From positions 248,001 through 312,000 of the forward strand of contig NZ_PRDM01000006.1 in NCBI RefSeq assembly GCF_015182285.1: DNA of 64,000 bases, in the 5' to 3' direction. The translations under genes were made by a program, and so were the position numbers. The notes below the pieces were generated by a model. That model was not told the DNA's origin. It did not search any database and saw only the letters and a program-made list of their open reading frames with translations. Shown one piece after another: positions 26,719 to 35,540 of this stretch (its first letter is position 1; every line of letters starts with the position of its first letter). The stretch comes from Flavobacterium hungaricum (GTDB lineage: Bacteria; Bacteroidota; Bacteroidia; Flavobacteriales; Flavobacteriaceae).

Positions 26719-27498
26719 ATGGCAACTTACAATAAAAGAGGATATAAGACACCAAAGGAGAAGGAAGTTAAAGAAGTTACTGAAGAGCAACAAGTAGTTA
26801 TTGACGAAAAAGACAGCACAACAGCTGGCGTTTTTTCAAAATTAGATGAGACAGCTTCAAAGACTGAGGATTGGGTGGCTAAAAATCAAAAAATCATTAT
26901 TGGTTTAGTTGCTGGTGTTGCAATTGCTACAATTGGATATTTAGCTTATCAAAAATTTGTTGCAAATCCTAAACAAGAAGAAGCTGCTAGCGAAATGTTT
27001 GTTGCGCAGCAAAACTTTGAAAAAGCTTTAAACGGTGTTTCTAGCGATTCTTTATACAAATTGTCATTAAATGGTTCAGAGGGTAAATTCGGATTTGTAA
27101 AAATCGCTGACGAATATTCTGGAACAGATGCAGGAAATTTAGCAAACTACTACGCTGGTATGGCTTATTTAAATACTGGAAAATATGATGATGCTATCAA
27201 ATATTTAGGAGAATTTAAATCAGAAGATGTTATTTTAAGTGCATTGGCAAAAGGAGCTATTGGTGACGCTTACTCTCAAAAAAATCAACAGAAAGAAGCT
27301 TTAGACTATTATGTAAAAGCTGCTGGTTCTAACAAAAATGATTTTACAACGCCTCGTTTCTTACTAAAAGCTGGAAAAACTGCTTTGGCTTTAGGCCAAA
27401 AAGAAGATGCTTTGAAATATTTTAATGATATTAAAGAAAATTACGATGCAACTCCAGAAGCAGCAACTATTGATGCTTTCATCGGATTAGCACAATAA
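26719..27498 (+). CDS. TPR-repeat inner-membrane protein (YfgM-like)
   Basis: 259 residues. A charged cytoplasmic N-terminus (1-57) precedes one membrane helix (about 60-78, IIIGLVAGVAIATIGYLAYQ). The remainder is TPR-type helical repeats (ANYYAGMAYLNTGKYDDAI, AKGAIGDAYSQKNQQKEAL, LLKAGKTALALGQKEDAL). The topology matches YfgM/AncA-type proteins, which bind periplasmic chaperones or the Sec translocon. It is 85 bp upstream of ribH in the same direction, a usual order in flavobacteria. Confidence 0.82.
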   Translation: MATYNKRGYKTPKEKEVKEVTEEQQVVIDEKDSTTAGVFSKLDETASKTEDWVAKNQKIIIGLVAGVAIATIGYLAYQKFVANPKQEEAASEMFVAQQNFEKALNGVSSDSLYKLSLNGSEGKFGFVKIADEYSGTDAGNLANYYAGMAYLNTGKYDDAIKYLGEFKSEDVILSALAKGAIGDAYSQKNQQKEALDYYVKAAGSNKNDFTTPRFLLKAGKTALALGQKEDALKYFNDIKENYDATPEAATIDAFIGLAQ

Positions 27499-27517
27499 TT
27501 TTAATTGTAGAGTTAAG

Positions 27518-27577
27518 ATTTTAGATTTTAGATTCGTATTTTAGCAATCTTAAATTTAAAAAACTTAAATCTAAAAT
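27518..27577. repeat. Inverted repeat of ATTTTAGATTT type
   Basis: Arms 27518-27528 and 27567-27577 are perfectly complementary; extra partial copies (TTTTAGATT, AATCTTAAATTT) lie between them. It fills the gap between the TPR gene and ribH and ends 6 bp before the ribH start. Confidence 0.65.
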
Positions 27578-27583
27578 ATAGAG

Positions 27584-28156
27584 ATGGCTACTGAAAATAA
27601 AAATCTATCTGAATACGATAAAAACACAATCCCAAATGCGAAAGACTTTCGATTTGGGATTGTTGTTTCTGAATGGAATGATACTATAACAGAAGGACTT
27701 TACAACGGCGCTTTTGAAGCGTTGATCGATTGTGATGTTCCAGCGCAGCAAATTATCCGCTGGAATGTTCCAGGAAGTTTTGAACTTATTTATGGAGCAA
27801 AAAAAATGCTTCAAACGCAAAACGTAGATGCCGTTATCGTAATTGGCTGCGTTATTCAAGGTCAGACAAAACATTTTGATTTTGTTTGTGAAGGGGTTAC
27901 GCAGGGAATTAAAGATTTAAATGTACAAACGGATATACCAGTAATTTTTTGCGTTTTGACCGATAACAACATCCAGCAGTCTATAGACAGAAGCGGCGGT
28001 GTTCACGGTAACAAAGGAACAGAAGCGGCAATTGCAGCAATTAAAATGGCTTACATTCGCCAGCAGGCTTCTATGACGCATTCTTTCACTCAGCCTTTAT
28101 TAGCTTCTGGAGCTATTCAAATTGAAGACACTCCAATAAAAATCGAAAAAGAATAA
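27584..28156 (+). CDS. ribH: 6,7-dimethyl-8-ribityllumazine synthase
   Basis: 190 residues, somewhat longer than the usual 155-165 because of a C-terminal extension of about 25 (TQPLLASGAIQIEDTPIKIE). RibH condenses the ribityl-uracil with dihydroxybutanone phosphate in riboflavin synthesis, usually as a 60-mer or pentamer. The substrate loops are visible: VVSEWNDTITEGLYNGA, VPGSFELIYGAKKM, VIGCVIQGQTKHFDFVC and the conserved GVHGNKGTEAA region. It is followed by a strong terminator. Confidence 0.96.
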   Translation: MATENKNLSEYDKNTIPNAKDFRFGIVVSEWNDTITEGLYNGAFEALIDCDVPAQQIIRWNVPGSFELIYGAKKMLQTQNVDAVIVIGCVIQGQTKHFDFVCEGVTQGIKDLNVQTDIPVIFCVLTDNNIQQSIDRSGGVHGNKGTEAAIAAIKMAYIRQQASMTHSFTQPLLASGAIQIEDTPIKIEKE

Positions 28157-28178
28157 ACACATTTGTTTTAAAAATACT

Positions 28179-28214
28179 AAAACCTATACTGTGTCCTAAT
28201 AGTATAGGTTTTTT
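28179..28214 (+). terminator. Rho-independent terminator after ribH
   Basis: 12-bp arms AAAACCTATACT (28179-28190) and AGTATAGGTTTT (28201-28212), a 10-nt loop and a T-rich tail. Confidence 0.92.
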
Positions 28215-28320
28215 GTTTTTTTTATGATAGCTGTTATTCTGAAACCAAACCAAAATTTACTAAATTTGTGCTTCTTGGTTTACAAAAAACTTAACCTAAC
28301 CTTTAAATTATTTTTGCTTA

Positions 28321-30243
28321 ATGTCGAGTATTATTCAATTGCTTCCAGATCACGTTGCTAACCAAATTGCTGCCGGAGAAGTGGTTCAAAGACCAGCTTC
28401 TGTTGTCAAAGAGTTGTTAGAAAATGCGGTAGATGCAAAAGCAACAGACATTAAATTGATTATAAAAGATGCGGGTAAATCTTTAGTTCAAGTTATTGAT
28501 AATGGTGTAGGAATGAATGTTACCGATGCCCGTTTGTGTTTTGCGCGTCATGCGACTTCAAAAATTCGTCAGGCCGAAGATTTGTTTTCACTGGGGACCA
28601 AAGGTTTCCGCGGCGAAGCTTTGGCTTCTATTGCAGCGATCGCGCACATGGAGATGAAAACCAAACAGGATCAGGACGAACTTGGAACCCATATTATAAT
28701 TGAAGGCAGTAAATTTATCTCTCAAGAAGTGGCGGTTTTGCCAAAAGGAACTTCGTTTGCAGTCAAAAACTTGTTTTTTAATATTCCCGCACGCCGTAAT
28801 TTCTTAAAATCGGATACCGTCGAATTTCGTCATGTTATGGATGAATTTCAGCGTGTCGCTTTAGCACATCCAAATATTCACTTTACTTTTTATCATAACG
28901 GAAGCGAAATGTATAATCTTCCTGCAGCAGGTTATCGCCAGAGAATTGTGGGGATTATGTCTGGAAAAACCAACGAAAAGCTGGTTCCTGTAAATGAAGA
29001 TACCGAAATTATAAACGTTCAGGGTTTTGTCTGTAAGCCAGAATTTGCCAAGAAAAACAGAGGAGAGCAGTTCTTTTTTGTAAACGACCGTTTTATTAAA
29101 AGCGGGTATCTGCATCACGCCGTTATGGCAGCGTACGACGGATTGCTGAAAGACGGTTCGCAGCCTAGTTATTTCTTATTTCTGCAAGTACCGCCAAATA
29201 CAATAGATATCAATATTCATCCGACTAAAACAGAAATTAAGTTTGATGATGAACAGGCTTTGTATGCTATTTTACGTGCCTCGATAAAACACAGTTTAGG
29301 GCAGTTTAATGTTTCGCCTGTATTAGATTTTGACCGCGACGCCAATTTAGATACTCCTTATCATTACAAAGATTTAGAGGCGGAAGTACCTACAATTCAG
29401 GTAGACGGAACGTTTAATCCGTTTACAGATGATAAGACCAATCAGCATTACAGTAAAGCAAGTTCTGGCGGATCCAGTTACAGTTCTGTTTCATCTGGAG
29501 CTTCTTCGGGTTCTTCTTATTCTGGTTATTCCAAAAGAGTAGAGCCGACTGCAAGCTGGGAAAGTTTATACGTAGGATTGGATGTCGAAAATCCTGAAAG
29601 CATCGAAAGTTCGCCTTTTACATTCGAAAACGAAGAAGTTACATCCTCTTTGTTTAATGATGATGAGGTAGAACAAGCGGTTCAAAAAACATATCAAATT
29701 CATAAAAAATACATCGTTTCGCCTATTAAGTCCGGAATGGTAATCGTAGACCAGCAGCGTGCGCACCAGCGTATTTTGTACGAACAATTCCTGCTGAACA
29801 TGACCGTAAATCAAGCGTCAAGCCAGCAATTGTTGTTTCCGTTAGATTTATTTTATTCGTCAAGCGAAATGAAATTAATCGAAGAATTAAAACCTTCATT
29901 AGAAACAACCGGATTTGTTTTTGACGAATCCAAAAACGATCATGTTGTGATTTCTGGAATTCCGGTAAATATCACAGAAAGTGAGGTTTCGCTGGTAATC
30001 GAACAGTTGTTAAGTGATCTGCAAGACGGAATCCCGGCAAGCAGTTACAGTCAGAACGATACTATTGCTAAGTCAATGGCCAAAAGTTTAGCGGTTAAAA
30101 CGGGATCTTATTTAACCGAAAAAGAACAGGACAATCTGGTAAACGGATTATTTGCCTGTAAAGATCCAAATATTTCACCTTTTCAAAAACCTACCTTCAT
30201 TACCATGCGTGTTGAAGATATAGATAAAAAGTTTGCCTTATGA
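28321..30243 (+). CDS. mutL: DNA mismatch repair protein MutL with degenerate nuclease motifs
   Basis: 640 residues. The GHKL ATPase domain is intact: IAAGEVVQRPASVVKELLEN, VIDNGVGM and GTKGFRGEALASI. A Ser/Gly-rich linker (about 375-420) leads to the C-terminal dimerisation domain. In MutL proteins that nick DNA this domain carries DQHA-x2-E-x4-E; here residues 477-488 read DQQRAHQRILYE, and the CPHGRP-like block reads SPFQKPT (619-625). This suggests loss of the endonuclease site. No mutH is in the window. A TAAATTTG box at 28261-28268 may be its promoter. Its stop overlaps the rhomboid start (ATGA). Confidence 0.95.
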   Translation: MSSIIQLLPDHVANQIAAGEVVQRPASVVKELLENAVDAKATDIKLIIKDAGKSLVQVIDNGVGMNVTDARLCFARHATSKIRQAEDLFSLGTKGFRGEALASIAAIAHMEMKTKQDQDELGTHIIIEGSKFISQEVAVLPKGTSFAVKNLFFNIPARRNFLKSDTVEFRHVMDEFQRVALAHPNIHFTFYHNGSEMYNLPAAGYRQRIVGIMSGKTNEKLVPVNEDTEIINVQGFVCKPEFAKKNRGEQFFFVNDRFIKSGYLHHAVMAAYDGLLKDGSQPSYFLFLQVPPNTIDINIHPTKTEIKFDDEQALYAILRASIKHSLGQFNVSPVLDFDRDANLDTPYHYKDLEAEVPTIQVDGTFNPFTDDKTNQHYSKASSGGSSYSSVSSGASSGSSYSGYSKRVEPTASWESLYVGLDVENPESIESSPFTFENEEVTSSLFNDDEVEQAVQKTYQIHKKYIVSPIKSGMVIVDQQRAHQRILYEQFLLNMTVNQASSQQLLFPLDLFYSSSEMKLIEELKPSLETTGFVFDESKNDHVVISGIPVNITESEVSLVIEQLLSDLQDGIPASSYSQNDTIAKSMAKSLAVKTGSYLTEKEQDNLVNGLFACKDPNISPFQKPTFITMRVEDIDKKFAL

Positions 30244-31052
30244 TGAATATCACTCCGGTAGTTAAACAACTGCTAATTATAAATATAATATTTTTTATTG
30301 GTTCTCAACAAGTTCCAATTTCGTATAATTATTTGATGCTTTATTATCCAGAGAGTGATAATTTTAGAATCTGGCAGCCTCTAACGCATATGTTCATGCA
30401 TGCAGAATGGCCAAATGTTATGCATATATTATTTAATATGTTTGCTTTGTACAGCTTTGGGTCTGCATTAGAGCATTTCTGGGGTGGAAAGAAGTTCTTG
30501 TTTTTCTATATTTCTTGTGGTTTAGGGGCAGCTTTACTTCATACAGGAGTAAATTATTTACAGCTTCAATCTCTTTTAAATTCTGTAGCTGATTTGAATT
30601 TGTCTAAAACAGATTTACATTTAATTTTAAATACGGATCTTGGGTCTTTGTTTGATGCTAATAGTAGAATGATGCCTGGAGAAATAGCAACTATTTTAGA
30701 TAATGCACATTGTACACAAGAACAGTACAATATTTTAGCTGAAGCTAATGGAATTACACGATCACCAGTTTTAGGTGCTTCTGGGGCTATTTATGGCTTA
30801 CTTACAGCTTTTGCATTTATGTTTCCTAATGCTGAGTTGGCTTTAATGTTTATCCCTGTGCCAATCAAGGCAAAATATTTTGTTCCTGGAATCTTGGCAG
30901 TCGATTTATTTTTAGGTTTTAAAGGAAGTTCATTGTTTGGTTCAGGCGGAACTGGAATTGCACACTTTGCTCATGTCGGCGGTGCGCTTACAGGGTTTTT
31001 GATGATGTGGTATTGGAAAAAAAATCAGTTTAACAACAATCGTTGGAATTAA
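30240..31052 (+). CDS. Rhomboid-family intramembrane serine protease (copy 1)
   Basis: 270 residues, start codon overlapping the mutL stop by 4 bp. Rhomboids cut membrane helices of other proteins. The loop-1/TM2 motif HILFNMFALYSFG has the His and Asn; the catalytic Ser is in LGASGAIYGLL (GxSG), and the catalytic His is in AHFAHVGGALTGF. A loop of about 70 residues between the early and late helices (NSVADLNLSKTD through AEANGITRSP) is longer than in minimal rhomboids. A second rhomboid follows 45 bp downstream. Confidence 0.93.
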   Translation: MMNITPVVKQLLIINIIFFIGSQQVPISYNYLMLYYPESDNFRIWQPLTHMFMHAEWPNVMHILFNMFALYSFGSALEHFWGGKKFLFFYISCGLGAALLHTGVNYLQLQSLLNSVADLNLSKTDLHLILNTDLGSLFDANSRMMPGEIATILDNAHCTQEQYNILAEANGITRSPVLGASGAIYGLLTAFAFMFPNAELALMFIPVPIKAKYFVPGILAVDLFLGFKGSSLFGSGGTGIAHFAHVGGALTGFLMMWYWKKNQFNNNRWN

Positions 31053-31097
31053 TTTTTAACTTTAAGTTCGAATTCTAAAAATACAAAAAGGCTTTTT

Positions 31098-31961
31098 ATG
31101 AATATTTTAGACGATTTAAAACTGCAGTATAGATTAGGCGGGATTGCAATACGTGTTATTTACTGGAATGTGGCTTGCTTTCTTATTTCTTTGATTTTTT
31201 TCTGGCCCGGATTTAAAGGTGGATTTGATTATCCTAGTTGGCTGGCTCTGTCTTCAGATCCTCAGATTTTTATATTTAAGCCTTGGACATTTTTAACGTA
31301 TGCTTTTTTTCATTTTGATTTTTGGCATTTGTTATTTAACATGATGGTTTTAAATTTTGCAAGCAATTTGTTTCTAACTTTTTTTACTCAAAAGCAATAT
31401 TTGGGTTTATACATCTTAAGTGCTCTTTTTGCTGGAGTAGTTTTTTCATTAAGCTTCTATTTTTCTAATATTTATGGTTCTATAGTTGGCGCATCTGCGG
31501 CGATAATGGCAATTTTAGTTGCCGTAACAACCTATTCTCCATTAATGAATGTCCGTTTGTTTCTATTTGGAAACGTAAAACTCTGGCATATTACGGGCGT
31601 AATTTTAATTTTAGATTTAGTGCAGTTTCGTTCAGGGAATATGGGCGGACATATATCGCATCTTGCAGGTGCTTTCTTCGGATTTGCTTATATTAAATTA
31701 TTACAAAACGGTACAGACCTTAGTATCATTGTTTCTAAAATATTGGACTTTTTCACCAATCTTTTTAGAAAATCTCCTTCGACCCCATTTACAAAAGTTC
31801 ATAAAAATTACAAAAAACCTACAGAAAGACCAACATCTAGAATTGTTACAAAAGACAAAACGCAGCAGCAGATTGATGAAATTTTGGATAAAATCAGCCA
31901 ATCGGGCTACGATTGCCTGACAAAAGAAGAAAAAGAGTTTTTATTTAAAGCTGGAAAATAA
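31098..31961 (+). CDS. Rhomboid-family intramembrane serine protease (copy 2) with cytoplasmic tail
   Basis: 287 residues. The rhomboid core has HLLFNMMVLNFASN, catalytic Ser in VGASAAIMAIL and catalytic His in GGHISHLAGAFFG. The last roughly 80 residues are hydrophilic and end in a small domain (QQQIDEILDKISQSGYDCLT, KEEKEFLF) typical of flavobacterial rhomboids. It differs clearly from the first copy, so this is an old pair, not a recent duplication. It is part of the mutL-rhomboid-rhomboid-EEP unit. Confidence 0.92.
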   Translation: MNILDDLKLQYRLGGIAIRVIYWNVACFLISLIFFWPGFKGGFDYPSWLALSSDPQIFIFKPWTFLTYAFFHFDFWHLLFNMMVLNFASNLFLTFFTQKQYLGLYILSALFAGVVFSLSFYFSNIYGSIVGASAAIMAILVAVTTYSPLMNVRLFLFGNVKLWHITGVILILDLVQFRSGNMGGHISHLAGAFFGFAYIKLLQNGTDLSIIVSKILDFFTNLFRKSPSTPFTKVHKNYKKPTERPTSRIVTKDKTQQQIDEILDKISQSGYDCLTKEEKEFLFKAGK

Positions 31962-31966
31962 CTTGT

Positions 31967-31972
31967 AGGAGG
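31967..31972 (+). promoter_or_regulatory. Perfect Shine-Dalgarno AGGAGG
   Basis: AGGAGG lies 5 nt before the ATG at 31978. Strong SD sites are rare in Bacteroidota and almost no other gene here has one; it supports this start. Confidence 0.7.
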
Positions 31973-31977
31973 AAAAT

Positions 31978-33024
31978 ATGAAAAACCTTTCTTGGTTTAA
32001 TAAGATTATGTTCTTTTTGAATATTGTACTGACTGTCCTGACATTTAGTATTTATATTCTGCCATTCTTAGCACCTAAAAGTTTTCCGCTTTTATCGGTG
32101 CTTACGTTGTTTATGCCGGCCTTTTTCGTGTTAAACGGGTTCTTCTTTGTCTATTGGGGAATTCAGTTTAAAAAACGTCTTATTTTATCTGGTTTAGTAT
32201 TGTTGACTGGAATTACTTTTATCAGCAAGTTTTATAAGTTTGCTGCTAAAGAATATGTTCAAGGCGAAAAAGACTTTTCGGTAATGAGTTATAACGTGCG
32301 TCTTTTTAATGTTTTTAAATGGCTGGACCGCGATGATATTCCATTAAACATAAAGACTTTTATAGACCAGGAAGATCCGGATATTTTATGTATTCAGGAA
32401 TATTCTAATTCTGCTCATTTAGATTTAAAAGTCTATCCGCACCGTTATATTTTTATTGACGGAAAAAAGATTAAAACCGGTCAGGCCATTTTTTCTAAAT
32501 TCCCAATTATAGAAGAAGGAAATATCGTTTTTCCAAAATCGGATAACAATGTAGTTTATGCCGATATTAAACGCGGAAAAGATATTATACGTGTTTATAA
32601 TATGCACTTGCAGTCTATTAGGATTTCTCCAGATGTAAACGAAATTTCGAATGATATTGACAATGTCAACCAGAAAAAATCGCAGCTCATTTACAACAGA
32701 ATCAGTAAAGGTTTTAGACAACAGCAAGAGCAAGCCGAGATTTTTAAAGAGCATATTAAAAAATGCAAATATCCGATCATCATCTGCGGTGATATGAATA
32801 ACAGTCCGTTTTCATATGTGTACCGAAGCATAAAAGGAAAACTTAAAGATGCTTTTGAAGAAGCAGGTGCTGGTTTTGGTGCTACTTATAAATTCCGTTA
32901 TTATCCTGCCAGAATTGACTATATTTTTACAGACAGTAAAATGAAAGTAAAGCAGTTCGAAAGTTTCTCTGATTTCGAAAATTCAGATCATTATCCGATC
33001 ATGACAAGGCTTTCTATGGAATAA
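31978..33024 (+). CDS. Endonuclease/exonuclease/phosphatase (EEP) family membrane protein
   Basis: 348 residues. Three membrane helices fill the first about 95 residues; the rest is an EEP domain, presumably outside the cytoplasm. Catalytic motifs are SYNVRLFN (Asn), CIQEYSN (Glu), ICGDMNNSPFS (Asp, Asn) and SDHYPIM (Asp-His). Such membrane EEP proteins could cleave phosphodiesters of nucleic acids, lipids or sugars; the substrate is not known. It is the last gene after the two rhomboids and has a strong Shine-Dalgarno. Confidence 0.9.
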   Translation: MKNLSWFNKIMFFLNIVLTVLTFSIYILPFLAPKSFPLLSVLTLFMPAFFVLNGFFFVYWGIQFKKRLILSGLVLLTGITFISKFYKFAAKEYVQGEKDFSVMSYNVRLFNVFKWLDRDDIPLNIKTFIDQEDPDILCIQEYSNSAHLDLKVYPHRYIFIDGKKIKTGQAIFSKFPIIEEGNIVFPKSDNNVVYADIKRGKDIIRVYNMHLQSIRISPDVNEISNDIDNVNQKKSQLIYNRISKGFRQQQEQAEIFKEHIKKCKYPIIICGDMNNSPFSYVYRSIKGKLKDAFEEAGAGFGATYKFRYYPARIDYIFTDSKMKVKQFESFSDFENSDHYPIMTRLSME

Positions 33025-33188
33025 AGTTTAGGAAAATTTCAATTTATTATAAATTCAAAATCCTCCCAAGGCAGGTATTGAAAATTTAGAACCTCGATTA
33101 CGCAATTGTATTTTCTAACTTTTTATTAATTCAAATAAATTTTCATTAAAATTTTATAATGAATCTATTCCTTCAATGATGTTAGACG

Positions 33189-33806
33189 CTAAATTATTAT
33201 GTTTTGCGTTTTCAAATAATCCATTGCAAATTTACCTTCGTTAAAAAGTAAATCCAAAACACTTAAGTTATTGATGAATCCGTGTTTGTCATCAAAAACC
33301 TGAGTATATTTTTCGAAAGAATTAGGATCTTTTTTTCCGTTCGCCAGATATCTGAAATCTTTAAAGTCGGGCGTTTCATGAAAATATTCTGTAGTTTTTC
33401 CAAACTCTATTTTCATTCGAAGACATTTTGTTACGATATCAAAAACTTCGAGGTTTAAATCCATTAAAAACTCGTGTTTTTTCTCGAATACAGGAACGAT
33501 ATCGTCTTCAAAGTACTCAAAGAAAGGAGAACTTCTGTAAGCAGCTTCCAGCGATTTAAAATGCTGTTTCTGCCAGTCAAAATCATTTTCGATCAAAATG
33601 TCTTTTGTTTTTTGATGCGCATTTTTAGAATGCTTAACAGGTATATTTAATAATTGAATTCCGTTAGGACTATAGATATACGTTCTGTTTCTATTGGTCT
33701 GCTTCTGAAAATTATCTTCCATTTCAAAAGTAATTTTGTCAGATTGCGCTATAACAGCAAAATGACTAATTGAAGGAAAGTAGGTAGGAAGTAGTAAGGA
33801 ATTCAT
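33189..33806 (-). CDS. WbqC-like family protein
   Basis: 205 residues. The start LLPTYFPSISHFAVIAQSD, then FQKQTNRNRTYIYSPNGIQ and LNIPVKHSKN are the family blocks of WbqC. WbqC was named from an O-antigen cluster, but in flavobacteria it lies next to lepB and its biochemical role is open. It is the last gene of the parA-to-wbqC unit, separated from lepB by an inverted repeat. Confidence 0.88.
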   Translation of the reverse strand: MNSLLLPTYFPSISHFAVIAQSDKITFEMEDNFQKQTNRNRTYIYSPNGIQLLNIPVKHSKNAHQKTKDILIENDFDWQKQHFKSLEAAYRSSPFFEYFEDDIVPVFEKKHEFLMDLNLEVFDIVTKCLRMKIEFGKTTEYFHETPDFKDFRYLANGKKDPNSFEKYTQVFDDKHGFINNLSVLDLLFNEGKFAMDYLKTQNIII

Positions 33807-33829
33807 TTTTATTTTGTTTAAAATTTCAA

Positions 33830-33879
33830 GTTTCAGGTTTCAAGTTCATTCATTACACGTGAGGTTTGAAACCTGAAAC
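33830..33879. repeat. Inverted repeat of the GTTTCAGGTTTCAA family (copy 1)
   Basis: Perfect 14-bp arms at 33830-33843 and 33866-33879 between wbqC and the first lepB. The same motif is found at 35472-35519 and 52094-52112. Confidence 0.82.
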
Positions 33880-33893
33880 AAAAATAACATTTT

Positions 33894-35450
33894 TTATACT
33901 TTGTTGTTTTTTCTTCTTTTCCAGAAAAACTCGCCGACAAAATAAAGTGCTAGCAAAATTAGGAAATATTTGAAATACGATTGAGGCTGGCCTTCGCCAT
34001 TTACGGTAGTGAAAACTCTATCCCATCGAATTTTATTAATTCCTTTTCTGTTACTATCCCAGCTCATCCAGATAAAAACAGGTTTTCCAACGATGTGGTT
34101 TTCTGGAACATATCCCCAATAACGGCTGTCTTCAGAATTGTGGCGGTTGTCTCCCATCATCCAATAATAATTTTGTTTGAAGGTGTAAGTCGCGACAGGT
34201 TTTCCGTTGATGATAAATTTTGAATCTTTTAGTTCTAATGTATTTCCTTCGTAATTGGTAATTATTTCTTGGTAATAAGGAAGTGATTCGTTTGTAAGTG
34301 CCACTGTTTTTCCTGCTTCTGGAATATAAATAGGCCCCATGTTATCCTGAGTTCCTTTGTTGATGTGTGGAAATACGGCATTATTATTTCCTTTGTCAAA
34401 TATTCTGTCTAAAGAAATGATTCCAGGTATGGTTTTCAAACGCTGTGCATTTGCTTCTGTTACTGCATTAAAGAAAATGGTGTCTTTTTTTTCGCTTCTA
34501 AAACCAACTCCGTTAAGATCAATATCAAGCTCTTTTAATACACTTTCAAAATCAATTGGTGTTTTTCCATCTAGTGCTGCTGCGTAAGCAAACTGTGGTT
34601 TAGCTCTTTCTGGCAAGATTAATTTTTTTCCGTTGATAAAAACAATTCCATCTTTAATAGACAAACTGTCTCCAGGAATACCCACGCATCTTTTTACATA
34701 GTTTGATTTTTTGTCGATCGGTTTAATAACGCCGGGTCTTCCTTTTGGTTCAAAAAAATAATGAACGGTGTCTACCGGCCAGTTAAAAACAACAATATCG
34801 CAGCGGTTTATTTTTTCGAATGCCGGAAGTCTTAAATAAGGCAATTGAGGCCAGCTTAAATAGGATTTTTTCTTAGTCAAAGGAATAGAATCGTGAACCA
34901 TTGGCAGCGCAACGGTTGTCATCGGAACTCTAGGGCCGTAATTTAATTTACTGACAAATAGAAAATCTCCAACTAGTAATGATTTTTCTAGTGAGGGTGT
35001 AGGAATAGTAAAGGGCTGCACCACATAAGTGTGTACTAAAGTTGCCACTATAATAGCAAAAAGTAAAGAACTTATAGTATCAGACGTTTTGTTTTCGGCC
35101 TTAAGGTTTCTTTCGGTTTTATATTGTAATTTTTGCGTGTAATTAACGTAGTAAACATAAAAACCTAACGTAAAAATTCCTAACAGAGTGTCTAAAGTAC
35201 TGTCTTTGCCAAAGGTTTTTAATGTTTCAACCCAAACAACAGGAAACATTATTAAGTTGATAATCGGAATAAATAATAAAATAGTCCACCAAGTAGGGCG
35301 GTGTATGATTTTCATTAAAACAATAGCGTTGTAAACCGGAATTGCAGCTTCCCAGCTTTTTCTTCCAGCGGCTTGATACAGTTTCCAAGTTCCTAAGAAA
35401 TGAATAATTTGTACAGCTAGAAAAAATACGAACCAAAGGTAAAACGTCAT
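33894..35450 (-). CDS. lepB: Signal peptidase I, downstream tandem copy
   Basis: 518 residues. Signal peptidase I removes signal peptides from exported proteins. The first about 125 residues are an added membrane part (DUF5684-like; FLGTWKLYQAAGRKSWEAAI). The catalytic Ser is in TIPTPSLEKSLLVGDFLFVS, the general-base Lys in YVKRCVGIPGDSL, and box E is GDNRHNSEDSRYWGYV. As in other Bacteroidota, a large insertion (about 280-400) separates boxes D and E. The neighbouring copy upstream is highly similar along its full length. Both keep all catalytic motifs, so both may be active. Confidence 0.95.
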   Translation of the reverse strand: MTFYLWFVFFLAVQIIHFLGTWKLYQAAGRKSWEAAIPVYNAIVLMKIIHRPTWWTILLFIPIINLIMFPVVWVETLKTFGKDSTLDTLLGIFTLGFYVYYVNYTQKLQYKTERNLKAENKTSDTISSLLFAIIVATLVHTYVVQPFTIPTPSLEKSLLVGDFLFVSKLNYGPRVPMTTVALPMVHDSIPLTKKKSYLSWPQLPYLRLPAFEKINRCDIVVFNWPVDTVHYFFEPKGRPGVIKPIDKKSNYVKRCVGIPGDSLSIKDGIVFINGKKLILPERAKPQFAYAAALDGKTPIDFESVLKELDIDLNGVGFRSEKKDTIFFNAVTEANAQRLKTIPGIISLDRIFDKGNNNAVFPHINKGTQDNMGPIYIPEAGKTVALTNESLPYYQEIITNYEGNTLELKDSKFIINGKPVATYTFKQNYYWMMGDNRHNSEDSRYWGYVPENHIVGKPVFIWMSWDSNRKGINKIRWDRVFTTVNGEGQPQSYFKYFLILLALYFVGEFFWKRRKNNKV

Positions 35451-35471
35451 ATGGATGTAGTTTAAAAAAAA

Positions 35472-35519
35472 TCAGGTTTCAAGTTTCAGGTTTGCATAAA
35501 CTTGAAACTTGAAACCTGA
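35472..35519. repeat. Inverted repeat of the GTTTCAGGTTTCAA family (copy 2)
   Basis: 22-bp arms at 35472-35493 and 35498-35519 with one mismatch and a 4-nt loop (GCAT). It lies between the two lepB copies, downstream of the upstream copy just as 33830-33879 lies downstream of the other. Confidence 0.85.
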
Positions 35520-35540
35520 AACAAAAATGTAATTTGTTAA

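Noticed and set aside
33856..33861. CACGTG (also at 7473-7478) as a parS core
   Set aside because: Flanks do not match the parS palindrome (GTTTCACGTGAAAC-like); chance hexamers.
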